A stretch of 64,000 nucleotides of DNA from Alkalicoccobacillus porphyridii (GTDB lineage Bacteria > Bacillota > Bacilli > Bacillales > Bacillaceae_D). The stretch covers positions 62,001 through 126,000 of the forward strand of contig NZ_VLXZ01000003.1 of assembly GCF_007293315.1 (NCBI RefSeq). Reading direction: 5' to 3'. Of this stretch, positions 25,409 through 33,545 are shown piece by piece. A program made the position numbers and the translations under genes. Within the stretch, counting starts at the first letter, position 1. Every line of letters starts with the position of its first letter. Below the pieces are notes generated by a model. The model made no database searches, was not told the origin of the DNA, and saw nothing but the letters and a program-made list of their open reading frames with translations.

Positions 25409-25454
25409 TAAAAAAATAACCCCTTACCAAAAATATTAAATGGCAAGAGGTTAT
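25409..25454 (-). terminator. Terminator of the sugar oxidoreductase operon
   Basis: ATAACC-CTT-CCA pairs with TGG-AAG-GGTTAT; the minus strand continues TTTTTTTATTATG. It lies just after the ASRT-like gene. Confidence 0.82.
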
Positions 25455-25458
25455 ATCA

Positions 25459-25818
25459 CTATACACTATAAGCAATCGTAGACATAAGTGCTAATTCAGG
25501 CTGAGTTGTGTCCAATCGACTATATTGAACAATAATTGGCTGTGAGCTTTGCACTTCTATAGCGTAAGGAACACCGACAGGTACTCTACGCCCCTCTTTT
25601 TCCAAGATATTTGTCTTAAGGTGGAGGGTGCGTCTACCTTTTACTCTCACTTCAATTTCTTCAATCGGATCTTGATCCTCAAAATAAAGCGTGATTTTTA
25701 AAATGGCCATATCTTGTTGACAATTAAGCACACAGATTGCTTCATGGCTTTCGAGTGCACCAGAGCTTCGCTCGGGAATATAGGCATCTGGTATAAACCA
25801 ACTTTTCTTGCCGTTCAT
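25459..25818 (-). CDS. Sensory rhodopsin transducer (ASRT) family protein
   Basis: This 119-residue protein closely follows the Anabaena sensory rhodopsin transducer family: 'WFIPDAYIPERSSG', 'SHEAICVLNCQQDMAILKITLYFEDQDPIE', 'VKGRRTLHLKTN' and the C-terminal 'PIIVQYSRLDTTQPELALMSTIAYS'. The fold is a small all-beta tetramer; comparative work has proposed that most members bind sugars and not opsins. No rhodopsin gene is in the window. It ends a six-gene operon of sugar dehydrogenases and isomerases, which supports a sugar-binding role. Function here is inferred. Confidence 0.85.
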   Translation of the reverse strand: MNGKKSWFIPDAYIPERSSGALESHEAICVLNCQQDMAILKITLYFEDQDPIEEIEVRVKGRRTLHLKTNILEKEGRRVPVGVPYAIEVQSSQPIIVQYSRLDTTQPELALMSTIAYSV

Positions 25819-25856
25819 TTAATCACCCTCTTCATTTGATAGACTTCCCAATCCTT

Positions 25857-27002
25857 TTAAAATGCCGGATTCGGTATAGCTCCTTTTTGATAAGCATCTG
25901 TTAATACATCACGAACGTTGTCCACATACCTAAGCTTTGTTTCCTGATCAAACTTCCTGTGCTCTTCTGGAAATGACCGGACTTGATCAAGCTTGCTATT
26001 GATTTCCCCCAACACGTGAACATGCGTTGCGGCAGTCTCAAAATCACATGGTGGTGCCCCCCCAGATCTTTTAACCGCATCAATACACCAATTAAGCTTA
26101 TCTACATGTGGCACATGAGGGTTTCCGTAATCCTTTGTAGCGCCATCTTTAAATTTAGCTAGTATCGTTGGTATCTCATCCTGCGTATTAAAGGTTACCG
26201 TTCCCTTTTCAAACTCATATTGAAAAATCGGCCCTTCGTTATCTACTACAGCATGCGAGGCAAGGAATAACAGCTCTGCTCCTTTGACAGTTTTCATCTT
26301 CACTAAACAGGTGTCAAAGGTTTCAATCTCATTAACTCGATACAGCTGGGCATCCACATGATTGACTTCAATACTTGTTTCAATTTGCTCACCTAAGACA
26401 TAAAACATATTGTGAAGGAAGTGAGCCGTTGCATTGTTTGCTATACTGTCCATAATTAATTCTCCAGTTGGACTGAGCTGTCTACCCGCCCATGCCGAGC
26501 GGTTAAAATAATCCTCCGTCCGTGGCCAAAGAACCAACGTTTTTAATTGAATGGCTTGGCCAAAAACTCCTTCCATAATGTCCCGCTTAAGCGCTTGAAT
26601 AGACTCAGTGAATGACCAGTTAAAACCAATCGCTGCCCACTTCCCTGTCTTCTCCGCTGTTTCTTTCCAAATAGGAAGATCGCTCGGGTCACCCGTCAAA
26701 GGCTTTTCACATAATACGTGGCTTCCATGCTCCATTGCATACATGGATTGATTCGTATGGAATTGTATCGGAGTCGAAATGATGGCAAGATCAGCTTCGT
26801 GATGTTCATAAAATGCTTCAATTGTATGATAGATTGGAATGGATTTCTTCTGAAGAACGTCAAATAAACCACTCTTTTCAGCGGCAATTTCAACAACACC
26901 TATTATTGAGGCATCTTCGCGATCAAGTAACGACCGTAAGTAACTTTCTCCATATCCATTAATTCCAATTAACACAACGTGAACCTGTTCCTCTTTGCTC
27001 AT
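25857..27002 (-). CDS. Gfo/Idh/MocA-family oxidoreductase
   Basis: The 381-residue protein has the N-terminal Rossmann fold ('VVLIGINGYGESYLRSLL') and the family EKP motif in 'HVLCEKPLTG', followed by the alpha/beta substrate domain with 'DSIANNATAHFLHNM'. These enzymes oxidise or reduce a sugar hydroxyl with NAD(P). Its ATG overlaps the preceding stop by 4 bp, indicating translational coupling. Substrate unknown; a 3-keto-sugar step is plausible from the operon context. Confidence 0.88.
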   Translation of the reverse strand: MSKEEQVHVVLIGINGYGESYLRSLLDREDASIIGVVEIAAEKSGLFDVLQKKSIPIYHTIEAFYEHHEADLAIISTPIQFHTNQSMYAMEHGSHVLCEKPLTGDPSDLPIWKETAEKTGKWAAIGFNWSFTESIQALKRDIMEGVFGQAIQLKTLVLWPRTEDYFNRSAWAGRQLSPTGELIMDSIANNATAHFLHNMFYVLGEQIETSIEVNHVDAQLYRVNEIETFDTCLVKMKTVKGAELLFLASHAVVDNEGPIFQYEFEKGTVTFNTQDEIPTILAKFKDGATKDYGNPHVPHVDKLNWCIDAVKRSGGAPPCDFETAATHVHVLGEINSKLDQVRSFPEEHRKFDQETKLRYVDNVRDVLTDAYQKGAIPNPAF

Positions 27003-28087
27003 GTACTTCCCTCCCAGCCCTTTAAACGCACAGCTTGCTCCTGAGCCTCTATTGCCAGTTCAGACACCTTAAACACATGTTCTTGTGTCATGGCATGGTC
27101 CGTACCGTTCTGACAATCTATAAGTAGCTCATAAAAATATGGTTTCCCTACGCGTCCACTAACCGGAACGTAAAGCTCCTCTGACTGTGTCACGATATAT
27201 AGGTGATCTCGTTCTGTAGTACGGCCTACATCAAGATATTTTCTTAATTCAATGTATCCATCGGTTCCAAAGATAACCGTTCGTCCGTCTCCCCATGTTG
27301 GTAAGCCATCTGGTGTAAACCAATCTACCCGCACATACTGAGTCGCACCATTATTACCTAATAGGGTGGCATCGCCAAAATCCTCCCAGTTACCGTACTC
27401 AGGATGCTGATAATTAGCTGTTTTACTATGAAGCACCTTGGCGTCCGTTGCACCAGAATAAATAAGGAATTGATCCATCTGATGGCTGGCGATATCTGTT
27501 AAGATGCCCCCGTTTTGCACAGGATCAAAAAACCATGCCTCGCGTGTTTCTTTTTTAAGTCGATGCGGCCCGGATCCTGTCACTTGAAACACCTTGCCAA
27601 TAAGGCCTCTTTCAACAATATATTGCGCGAGCATCGCCGATTCGACTCCAAGACGTTCCCCAAAGAAGATCGACCATTTTTTGTTTGTTGCCTTCTTGGC
27701 TACTCTAGCCTGTTGAACCTGTTCCTTTGTTGTAAAACCTGCTTTTGCTGAGAAAAAATGCTTATCATGAGCAAGAACTTGCAAACCAAGCCTGGCCCTT
27801 TGTGCAGGTATGATACTGGTGGCAATCATGTCTGATGAATCTTCTAACACCTGCTCAGCCGACTCAGCCGCAATAGCAGTAGAATAAGCTTCTAACAGCC
27901 GTTTTTGTTTTTCCTTATCACGATCATACACATGGTGAAGGGTTGCGCCTGCTTGGCATAACCCCTCCACCATACCAAAAATATGTGGATGATCCATTCC
28001 AATCACCGAAAAAGAAAAAGGTTCTCTGATTTGACGATTCGTATCGATTGATTGAAAGATCTCATCAATGGTTTCCCGAACACCCAT
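26999..28087 (-). CDS. Gfo/Idh/MocA-family oxidoreductase lacking the EKP motif
   Basis: The 362-residue protein has 'FSFSVIGMDHPHIFGMVEGLCQAGA' as a Rossmann start and 'HFFSAKAGFTTKEQ' where relatives have the catalytic EKP; the lysine is kept within AKAG. The C-terminal half includes 'DIASHQMDQFLIYSG', a usual active-site region with histidine. It is the second of three paralogous dehydrogenases in the operon. The motif change suggests a different substrate or a non-redox role; activity is not certain. Confidence 0.82.
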   Translation of the reverse strand: MGVRETIDEIFQSIDTNRQIREPFSFSVIGMDHPHIFGMVEGLCQAGATLHHVYDRDKEKQKRLLEAYSTAIAAESAEQVLEDSSDMIATSIIPAQRARLGLQVLAHDKHFFSAKAGFTTKEQVQQARVAKKATNKKWSIFFGERLGVESAMLAQYIVERGLIGKVFQVTGSGPHRLKKETREAWFFDPVQNGGILTDIASHQMDQFLIYSGATDAKVLHSKTANYQHPEYGNWEDFGDATLLGNNGATQYVRVDWFTPDGLPTWGDGRTVIFGTDGYIELRKYLDVGRTTERDHLYIVTQSEELYVPVSGRVGKPYFYELLIDCQNGTDHAMTQEHVFKVSELAIEAQEQAVRLKGWEGST

Positions 28088-28111
28088 CTAATACCCTCTC
28101 CTACTTAGTGC

Positions 28112-28933
28112 TTATACGTGCTCTAAATATCGTTCTTTCATTAGTTGGAGAACTTCATCCCCAGGCCGATCCCATAATTCTTGGTTCATAATTTCTACTT
28201 CTATTGGGCCAGCGTATCCAGCTGCTTCAACCTGTTTACGCATGCCATGTAAATCAATGACCCCGTCTCCCATCATTGAGCGCCCTTTAAACATATCATA
28301 GATGGGCACCTTCCAATCCGAAACATGGAATCCTAGAATGCTACCTCTTGCCGTTTCAATGTCTTGCGCTAATTGTGGATCCCACCATACATGAAAGGCA
28401 TCAATGACAACGCCAACCTGCTCAGATTGATAGTACTTCACAAGAGAATTAGCCTGGCCTAACGTATTAATAACCGAACGATCAGCAGCGTACATCGGAT
28501 GTAGTGGCTCAATGCCAAGCTTAATTCCGTGCTGCTCTGCGTAAGGAATAATCGCTTCTATTCCTTCTTGAACCCATTTTCGTGCCTGCGTAATATCCTT
28601 ATCTGGAGATGGACCGCATACAAGCACCAGCGTATCCGTATTTAATTCTGCTGCTTCTTCAATTGCACGCTTATTGTCTTCAATTCGAATGTTACGCTCT
28701 TCCTGAGTCGATGCCGGAAACATCCCCCCACGGCAAAGGCTTGAAACCTTAATCCCACTATTCTTTAAATGGGTGACCGTTTCCTTCATTCCATACTCTG
28801 CAAGCTTATGACGCCAGATTGAAATCCATGGTACTTCATTTCGTTCACAGCCATCTATCGCTTCAGATAAAGACCAATTTTCTGTAGTTATCTGATTCAG
28901 ACTTAGTCTACTTAATTCTGCTTGACCACTCAT
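28112..28933 (-). CDS. Sugar phosphate isomerase/epimerase (xylose isomerase-like TIM barrel)
   Basis: The 273-residue TIM-barrel protein shows typical metal-site text of the AP-endonuclease-2 family: 'LGIEPLHPMYAADRS', 'VGVVIDAFHVWWDPQL', 'ILGFHVSDWKVP', 'PIEVEIMN'. Members epimerise or isomerise sugars or open 3-keto-glycosides. It overlaps the DUF993 gene stop by 4 bp and precedes a Gfo/Idh gene by 24 bp, so these act together. Exact reaction unknown. Confidence 0.86.
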   Translation of the reverse strand: MSGQAELSRLSLNQITTENWSLSEAIDGCERNEVPWISIWRHKLAEYGMKETVTHLKNSGIKVSSLCRGGMFPASTQEERNIRIEDNKRAIEEAAELNTDTLVLVCGPSPDKDITQARKWVQEGIEAIIPYAEQHGIKLGIEPLHPMYAADRSVINTLGQANSLVKYYQSEQVGVVIDAFHVWWDPQLAQDIETARGSILGFHVSDWKVPIYDMFKGRSMMGDGVIDLHGMRKQVEAAGYAGPIEVEIMNQELWDRPGDEVLQLMKERYLEHV

Positions 28934-30111
28934 ACACGTACCTCCTGTTCAATTCCAGCAAGCTGCAATACTAAACTCATTCGTTTCACTGCTAACTCTG
29001 GATTCTCAATGAGGTTCGCTTCATCCATAAGCTTAAATAATTGTGTCAAATGTTGTATGGAACGAGTCCCCTCTGCTCCACCAATCATTTTAAAATGGGA
29101 CTGATGCCCATTTAGATAGGCCATAAAGACAATCCCTGTTTTGTAGGCATAGGTTGGCGTTTGAAAAATATGACGGCTTAACGCTACCGTTGGCTCTAAT
29201 ACACGTTGATACGTTTCAAGATCATTTTGATCTAGAGCCTGCAGGGCGTGTGCAGCTGCAGGAGCAATTGCGTCGAAAATTCCAAGGAGCGCGTGACTGT
29301 ATCCCTGATCATCACCAGCAATTAACTCTGGATAGTTAAAGTCATCACCTGTATACATCCGAACGGAATCAGGTAGTAAACGACGCATCTTGATCTCTTT
29401 GTCTTTATCAAGCAGTGAAATTTTAATACCATCTACTTTTTCCTGATTTTTGTGAATCAGTTCCAAGCAAACATCCATTGCTAGATCATAGTCTTCTTCG
29501 CCCCAGTAACCTTGCAGTGCTGGATCAAACATCGGCCCTAACCAGTGTAGAATAACAGGCTTGGCTGTTTGACCTAAGATTTGTCCATACACATGACCAT
29601 AGTCTTCTGGTTTTTTTGCTGCTTTGGCTAAGGCGCGACTAGCCATTAAAATAATGCCACTGTCTTGAGCCTCTACAAATTCACACTGTTCTGTATAGGC
29701 TCGAATAATATCATCTAATGAGTGTTCTACGCTTAAATCTAAATGATCTGTACCCGCGCCAGCGGCAATTAACCCTCCTACTTTTTTTGCTTCAAGAGAG
29801 GATTGCTTAATTAACTCCTGTGCACTTTCCCAAGACAGACCCATGCCACGCTGCGCGGTATCCATCGCTTCTGCTACACCAAAACCAAGCGACCACAGAT
29901 GTCTGCGGTAATGTAATGTTCTTTCCCAGTCAATGTCTCCACCAAGAACAGGATGACTAGAGGAAAGTGGGTCTGCCACTACATGCGCTGCAGAATAAGC
30001 TGTACGGGAGGAAAAACCCCCCGCACCACTAAACGCAGATGGTGACCCTTTTAATTCATACGTTTCAACTGTACGATCTTCTGTTGGAAGTTTAATCGAG
30101 TATCCCATCAT
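28930..30111 (-). CDS. DUF993 family protein (dihydrodipicolinate synthase-like aldolase fold)
   Basis: The 393-residue protein matches DUF993, which is distantly related to DHDPS/NAL class I aldolases: 'GGLIAAGAGTDHL', 'PVILHWLGPMFDPALQGYWG', 'VDGIKISLLDKDKEI' (candidate Schiff-base lysine in GIKIS) and 'YTGDDFNYPELI'. The family has no established reaction known to me. It is the second gene of the operon. An aldol or retro-aldol cleavage of an oxidised sugar would fit the context, as inference. Confidence 0.8.
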   Translation of the reverse strand: MMGYSIKLPTEDRTVETYELKGSPSAFSGAGGFSSRTAYSAAHVVADPLSSSHPVLGGDIDWERTLHYRRHLWSLGFGVAEAMDTAQRGMGLSWESAQELIKQSSLEAKKVGGLIAAGAGTDHLDLSVEHSLDDIIRAYTEQCEFVEAQDSGIILMASRALAKAAKKPEDYGHVYGQILGQTAKPVILHWLGPMFDPALQGYWGEEDYDLAMDVCLELIHKNQEKVDGIKISLLDKDKEIKMRRLLPDSVRMYTGDDFNYPELIAGDDQGYSHALLGIFDAIAPAAAHALQALDQNDLETYQRVLEPTVALSRHIFQTPTYAYKTGIVFMAYLNGHQSHFKMIGGAEGTRSIQHLTQLFKLMDEANLIENPELAVKRMSLVLQLAGIEQEVRV

Positions 30112-30118
30112 ACGCCTC

Positions 30119-31270
30119 CTATAGATTTAATTCTGGTACATCTACCCATTTACGACCATGCCATGCTTCTAGACCTAAGTCTGAAAGTTGAGTGCCTTTT
30201 GCACCTTCAAGTAGATCCCAAGGAAATGCATCATCTTGATGGATATGCTTCAGGAATAATTCCCATTGAATTTTAAAGCCATTATCGTAGGTTTCATTTT
30301 CTGGAACTTGCTCCCATTGCTCTTGGAAATCAAACGGGTTTGGAATATCTGGGTTCCAGGTTGGACGCGGAGTCTGCACGCGATGCTGCGTTTTGCAGTC
30401 ACGCAGTCCAGCCACTGCACTACCTAACTTACCGTCTACTTGAATGGTTAATAGGTCATCACGGTCTACACGTGTTACCCATGAAGAATTGGCTTGAATT
30501 ACGGCACCATTCTGCAGTTCAAAAATCGCATAGGCTGCATCGTCAGCAGTCGCTTTATAGGTTTCCCCATTTTCATCTACACGGCTATTAATATGTGTTG
30601 CTCCTAAGCAAGTTAGGGATTTAATTTCGCCAAACAAGTTGTCAATGACATAACGCCAGTGAGCAAACATATCGACAATAATTCCGCCGCCGTCTTCTTC
30701 TCTATAGTTCCAGCTCGGACGTTGACCTTCCTGCCAGTCCCCTTCAAATACCCAGTATCCAAAGTCTAGCTTTACAGAAAGAATCTCTCCAAAGTAACCA
30801 CTGTCAATTAACCGCTTAAGCTTTAATAAACCAGGAAGGAATAATTTATCTTGGACAACACCGTTTTTCACGCCTGCTTCTTGAGCCAATCTTGCGAGTT
30901 CCAAAGAGCCTTCAACACTTGTTGCCGTTGGTTTTTCACAGTAAATATGTTTGCCAGCTGCAATCGCTTGTTTAATGCCTTCAGCACGACGGACCGTTGT
31001 TTGTGAGTCAAAATAAATGACGTTATGATCATCAGCTAACGCAGCTTCAAGGTCGGTGCCAATGCGCTCAATCCCATGAGCATCAGCAAGCGCTTGGAGT
31101 TTTGCCTCATTCCGTCCAACAAGGATAGGATCAGGATAAAGTACATCTCCATTTGCTAGCTTGACGCCACCCTCTGAACGAATTGCTACGATTGAACGAA
31201 TTAAATGTTGATTCGTTCCCATTCTACCTGTTACACCATTCATGATAATCCCAATTTTATGAGTTGCCAT
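30119..31270 (-). CDS. Gfo/Idh/MocA-family oxidoreductase (first gene of the sugar operon)
   Basis: About 383 residues from ATG 31270, which follows GAGAGGGGAT; the frame continues to a TTG at 31288 without its own ribosome site. The Rossmann start is 'IGIIMNGVTGRMGTNQHL', the catalytic motif 'IYCEKPTATS', and the substrate domain has 'DGGGIIVDMFAHWRYVIDNLFG' with the conserved histidine. It probably oxidises or reduces a sugar or glycoside with NAD(P). Seven bp separate it from DUF993. Three paralogues in one operon suggest successive redox steps. Confidence 0.88.
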   Translation of the reverse strand: MATHKIGIIMNGVTGRMGTNQHLIRSIVAIRSEGGVKLANGDVLYPDPILVGRNEAKLQALADAHGIERIGTDLEAALADDHNVIYFDSQTTVRRAEGIKQAIAAGKHIYCEKPTATSVEGSLELARLAQEAGVKNGVVQDKLFLPGLLKLKRLIDSGYFGEILSVKLDFGYWVFEGDWQEGQRPSWNYREEDGGGIIVDMFAHWRYVIDNLFGEIKSLTCLGATHINSRVDENGETYKATADDAAYAIFELQNGAVIQANSSWVTRVDRDDLLTIQVDGKLGSAVAGLRDCKTQHRVQTPRPTWNPDIPNPFDFQEQWEQVPENETYDNGFKIQWELFLKHIHQDDAFPWDLLEGAKGTQLSDLGLEAWHGRKWVDVPELNL

Positions 31271-31444
31271 CAATCTATCCCCTCTCAACGTTTAATCTGT
31301 CTCTATCATAAATAAAGCGCATACATAAATCTTATTAGATCAGGTGAAAAATTCTCAATTTCGGAAATAGAATGAAAAAGTCATAAAGGAATACTCTGCT
31401 TGCATAAATGTAGGAATTGGAGGGTATCTGTGTGAAATTTCTGC

Positions 31445-31571
31445 GCCGCCGCTCCCGAAAATGGGGGCACGCTTACCGCGGGAAGGTAATGAGCTAACCC
31501 GACTTCGTCGATTTATCTCATTGAACCTTTTCATCCCGCAGGTGTCGGCCCTCCATTTTCGTCCGCTCGGT
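31445..31571 (-). repeat. Element A copy 3, uninterrupted
   Basis: CCGCTCCCGAAAATGGGGG at one end and CTCCATTTTCGTCCGC at the other are imperfect inverted copies; inner arms TACCGCGGGAAGG/CCTTTTCATCCCGCAGG and GAGCTAA/TTATCTC also pair. The 9-mer CTTTTCATC occurs once (31527-31535), the empty target for element B. Confidence 0.75.
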
Positions 31572-31698
31572 GAGTGTTAGCCATCAAGAAGAGAGTTTAA
31601 CACGTAGAGTTTACATATTTTCCTATACAAGAAGTTCAAAAGGTTATCGGGAATGATAGGTCCTCCGGGAGGAAATTGAAATTCATCCGAAATAAGCC

Positions 31699-31850
31699 GA
31701 ATACATCGCAAAGTGCAGAAATTACATTGAGCAGAAGTCGGGAAGCACGGTCAATCCACCACCCCCCACGGATGGAAAATGCGCGGAAATATCAAGCCAG
31801 TGAGCGAAAATCATCATGGGATGCGCAAAAAGCGGAGTGCGTGCGCGAAA
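31699..31850 (+). repeat. Degenerate 20-21-bp periodic array
   Basis: AATACATCGCAA (31700-31711) is identical to the unit of the array at 50.8 kb read on the other strand. GAAA/CAAA motifs further on at 31786, 31806, 31826 and 31847 are spaced 20, 20 and 21 bp. The middle part is irregular. Confidence 0.4.
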
Positions 31851-31911
31851 GCCAGTAAGCGCAGCCCATCCACTTAAATAGGAATGTTGGTCAATTATCT
31901 GATTGGTCAAC

Positions 31912-32116
31912 AGAGCGGAAGGAGAAAACGTAGACTCCTACGGAACAGAACGCGTCTGAAGACATTGAAGTGGTGCACTTCCACTTCAAGGGCTGAGGCC
32001 GTTCCCGTGGAAAGCGAAGTTTTCCCCTGTAGCGGTTCATGAGCTCCTTAAGCCAGGTTAGCTCATTACCTCCCCGCGTTAAGCGTGCCCCAATCTTTTG
32101 GTAGTGGCAGCCGAAG
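31912..32116 (+). repeat. Remnants of element B (reverse) joined to the right half of element A (copy 4)
   Basis: 31912-32050 matches the core of B on the minus strand (GGAGAAAACGTAGACTCC, GGGCTGAGGCCGTTCCCG). 32056-32116 matches the right half of A (GGTTAGCTCATTACC ... GGCAGCCGAAG). The B right end and middle of A are missing, so this is a deletion derivative. Confidence 0.65.
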
Positions 32117-32223
32117 AACCAAATCATGAGCCGGTATTTTTTTCTAATATGAACTCTAAACAACATTCGGTTTTCTTTTCTGTGTTTATTGCATATACTT
32201 CCTAAGATTAAATTGAAGAAAGG

Positions 32224-32445
32224 ATGATGGTAGTGGATGAACAACTAGAATGGACATTAACTGACCCGTATTTGTATAGTGCTGTTTCGGAGTATTTAAA
32301 CAAACTGGTGGAAGTGCAAACGACTCGTGGTGGAGTAAGAGGAACATTACTTGATGTGCAGCCTGATCACTTAGTTATTGAGATGGGTGGCACACCTTTT
32401 TTTGTGCGGACTCAGCAGATTATCTGGTTTTTTCCGGCAAAATAA
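32224..32445 (+). CDS. YuzF-like small protein (DUF2642)
   Basis: The 73-residue protein has the single Sm-like/DUF2642 pattern: 'YLNKLVEVQTTRGGVRGTLLDVQPDHLVIEMGGTPFFVRTQQIIWFFP'. Related Bacillus proteins are small and often spore- or coat-associated. The start is uncertain among ATG 32224, ATG 32227 and GTG 32233; GAAAGGATG is the only ribosome site and fits GTG best. It stands 73 bp before manganese catalase and may be co-transcribed. Confidence 0.7.
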   Translation: MMVVDEQLEWTLTDPYLYSAVSEYLNKLVEVQTTRGGVRGTLLDVQPDHLVIEMGGTPFFVRTQQIIWFFPAK

Positions 32446-32518
32446 TATGAGCAGATAAGACATCCATTCACTTGCATATACTTCACCGTACTCATTATGG
32501 AACGGAGGGAACTGTCTT

Positions 32519-33409
32519 ATGATAAAACGCATCAACAAGTTGCAAATCGAGCTTCCAAGACCCGAGCATGGTGATGCAAATGCTGCCGCTGCCGTTCAAG
32601 AATTGTTAGGTGGGAAGTTTGGTGAAATGTCCACGTTAAATAATTATATGTTTCAATCCTTTAATTTCAGAGGAAAATCTAAATACAAACCCTTTTACGA
32701 TTTAATAGCTAGTATTACAGCAGAAGAATTTGGTCATGTTGAACTTGTGGCTAATGCGATCAACCTCGTGTCGTATGGAACAACATTTGCTGGAGATCCA
32801 GACACCGCACCCCTTCAAAATGGTAAAGATGATAAATACACCACTCACTACACTACGACAGCGCACACTGCATTCCCGGGAGATGGGATGGGGAGACCTT
32901 GGAACGGCACGTTTGTAAACAATAGTGGAGCGTTAGTTGAGGATCTCCTTCATAATTACACGTTAGAAATTGGTGCCCGTAATCACAAAATGCGCGTTTA
33001 TGAGATGTCTGCCAATCCGACTGTAAGAGAATTGTGCGGGTATTTATTAGTGAGAGGCGGAACGCACATTATCGCCTATGCGAAAGCAATAAAAGTAGCA
33101 ACTGGAGTAGATATAGGTCAAATGCTTCCTGTACCGTTTCCCGATAATACAAAATTTGATGCAGCCAATAAATTTATTGAACAGGGCTTATACAATGTAC
33201 TCTATACATGGGGAGAGCCTGAATATCGAGACATCCGCCAAATTTGGAAAGGCGAGAACCCCGAGACAAAAGAACCTCTTCGTGTCATAGATGGTGTGCC
33301 AGAGGGGGCTCCTATCCCTGATTTAGAAGAACGGCCGGAAATGTTTGCACCAGGTGTGGACCCTGATGATTATCAGAAAATACTGCAACGTCTAAAAGAG
33401 AATATGTGA
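32519..33409 (+). CDS. Manganese (non-haem) catalase
   Basis: The 296-residue protein belongs to the ferritin-like dimanganese catalases. Metal-ligand regions are visible in 'EIGARNHKMRVYEM', 'ITAEEFGHVELVANAINLV' and 'LVRGGTHIIAYAKAIK'. It dismutates hydrogen peroxide in the cytoplasm or spore. ACGGAGGGA precedes ATG. The length fits the KatN/YdbD group. A terminator follows. Confidence 0.93.
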   Translation: MIKRINKLQIELPRPEHGDANAAAAVQELLGGKFGEMSTLNNYMFQSFNFRGKSKYKPFYDLIASITAEEFGHVELVANAINLVSYGTTFAGDPDTAPLQNGKDDKYTTHYTTTAHTAFPGDGMGRPWNGTFVNNSGALVEDLLHNYTLEIGARNHKMRVYEMSANPTVRELCGYLLVRGGTHIIAYAKAIKVATGVDIGQMLPVPFPDNTKFDAANKFIEQGLYNVLYTWGEPEYRDIRQIWKGENPETKEPLRVIDGVPEGAPIPDLEERPEMFAPGVDPDDYQKILQRLKENM

Positions 33410-33413
33410 TCAT

Positions 33414-33449
33414 AGCTAGAGAGCGGCTTTGCCACTCTCTAGCTTTTTT
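33414..33449 (+). terminator. Terminator of the manganese catalase gene
   Basis: AGCTAGAGAG-GG pairs with CC-CTCTCTAGCT, followed by TTTTTT. Confidence 0.9.
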
Positions 33450-33545
33450 GTATTAACTTTAGGTAAAAAGGCTAGACATGGCCCGAATAATGTTTTATTA
33501 TAACCGCTTGTGCTAGAAATAAAGCGTATGAATAGGGGTGATGAA

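Noticed and set aside
31676-31858. 60-codon plus-strand frame
   Set aside because: Lies in the degenerate periodic repeat, without a ribosome site or recognisable protein features.
31891-32244. 117-codon minus-strand frame
   Set aside because: Covers the A/B repeat remnants; composition is of folded repeat, not coding, and no start signal.
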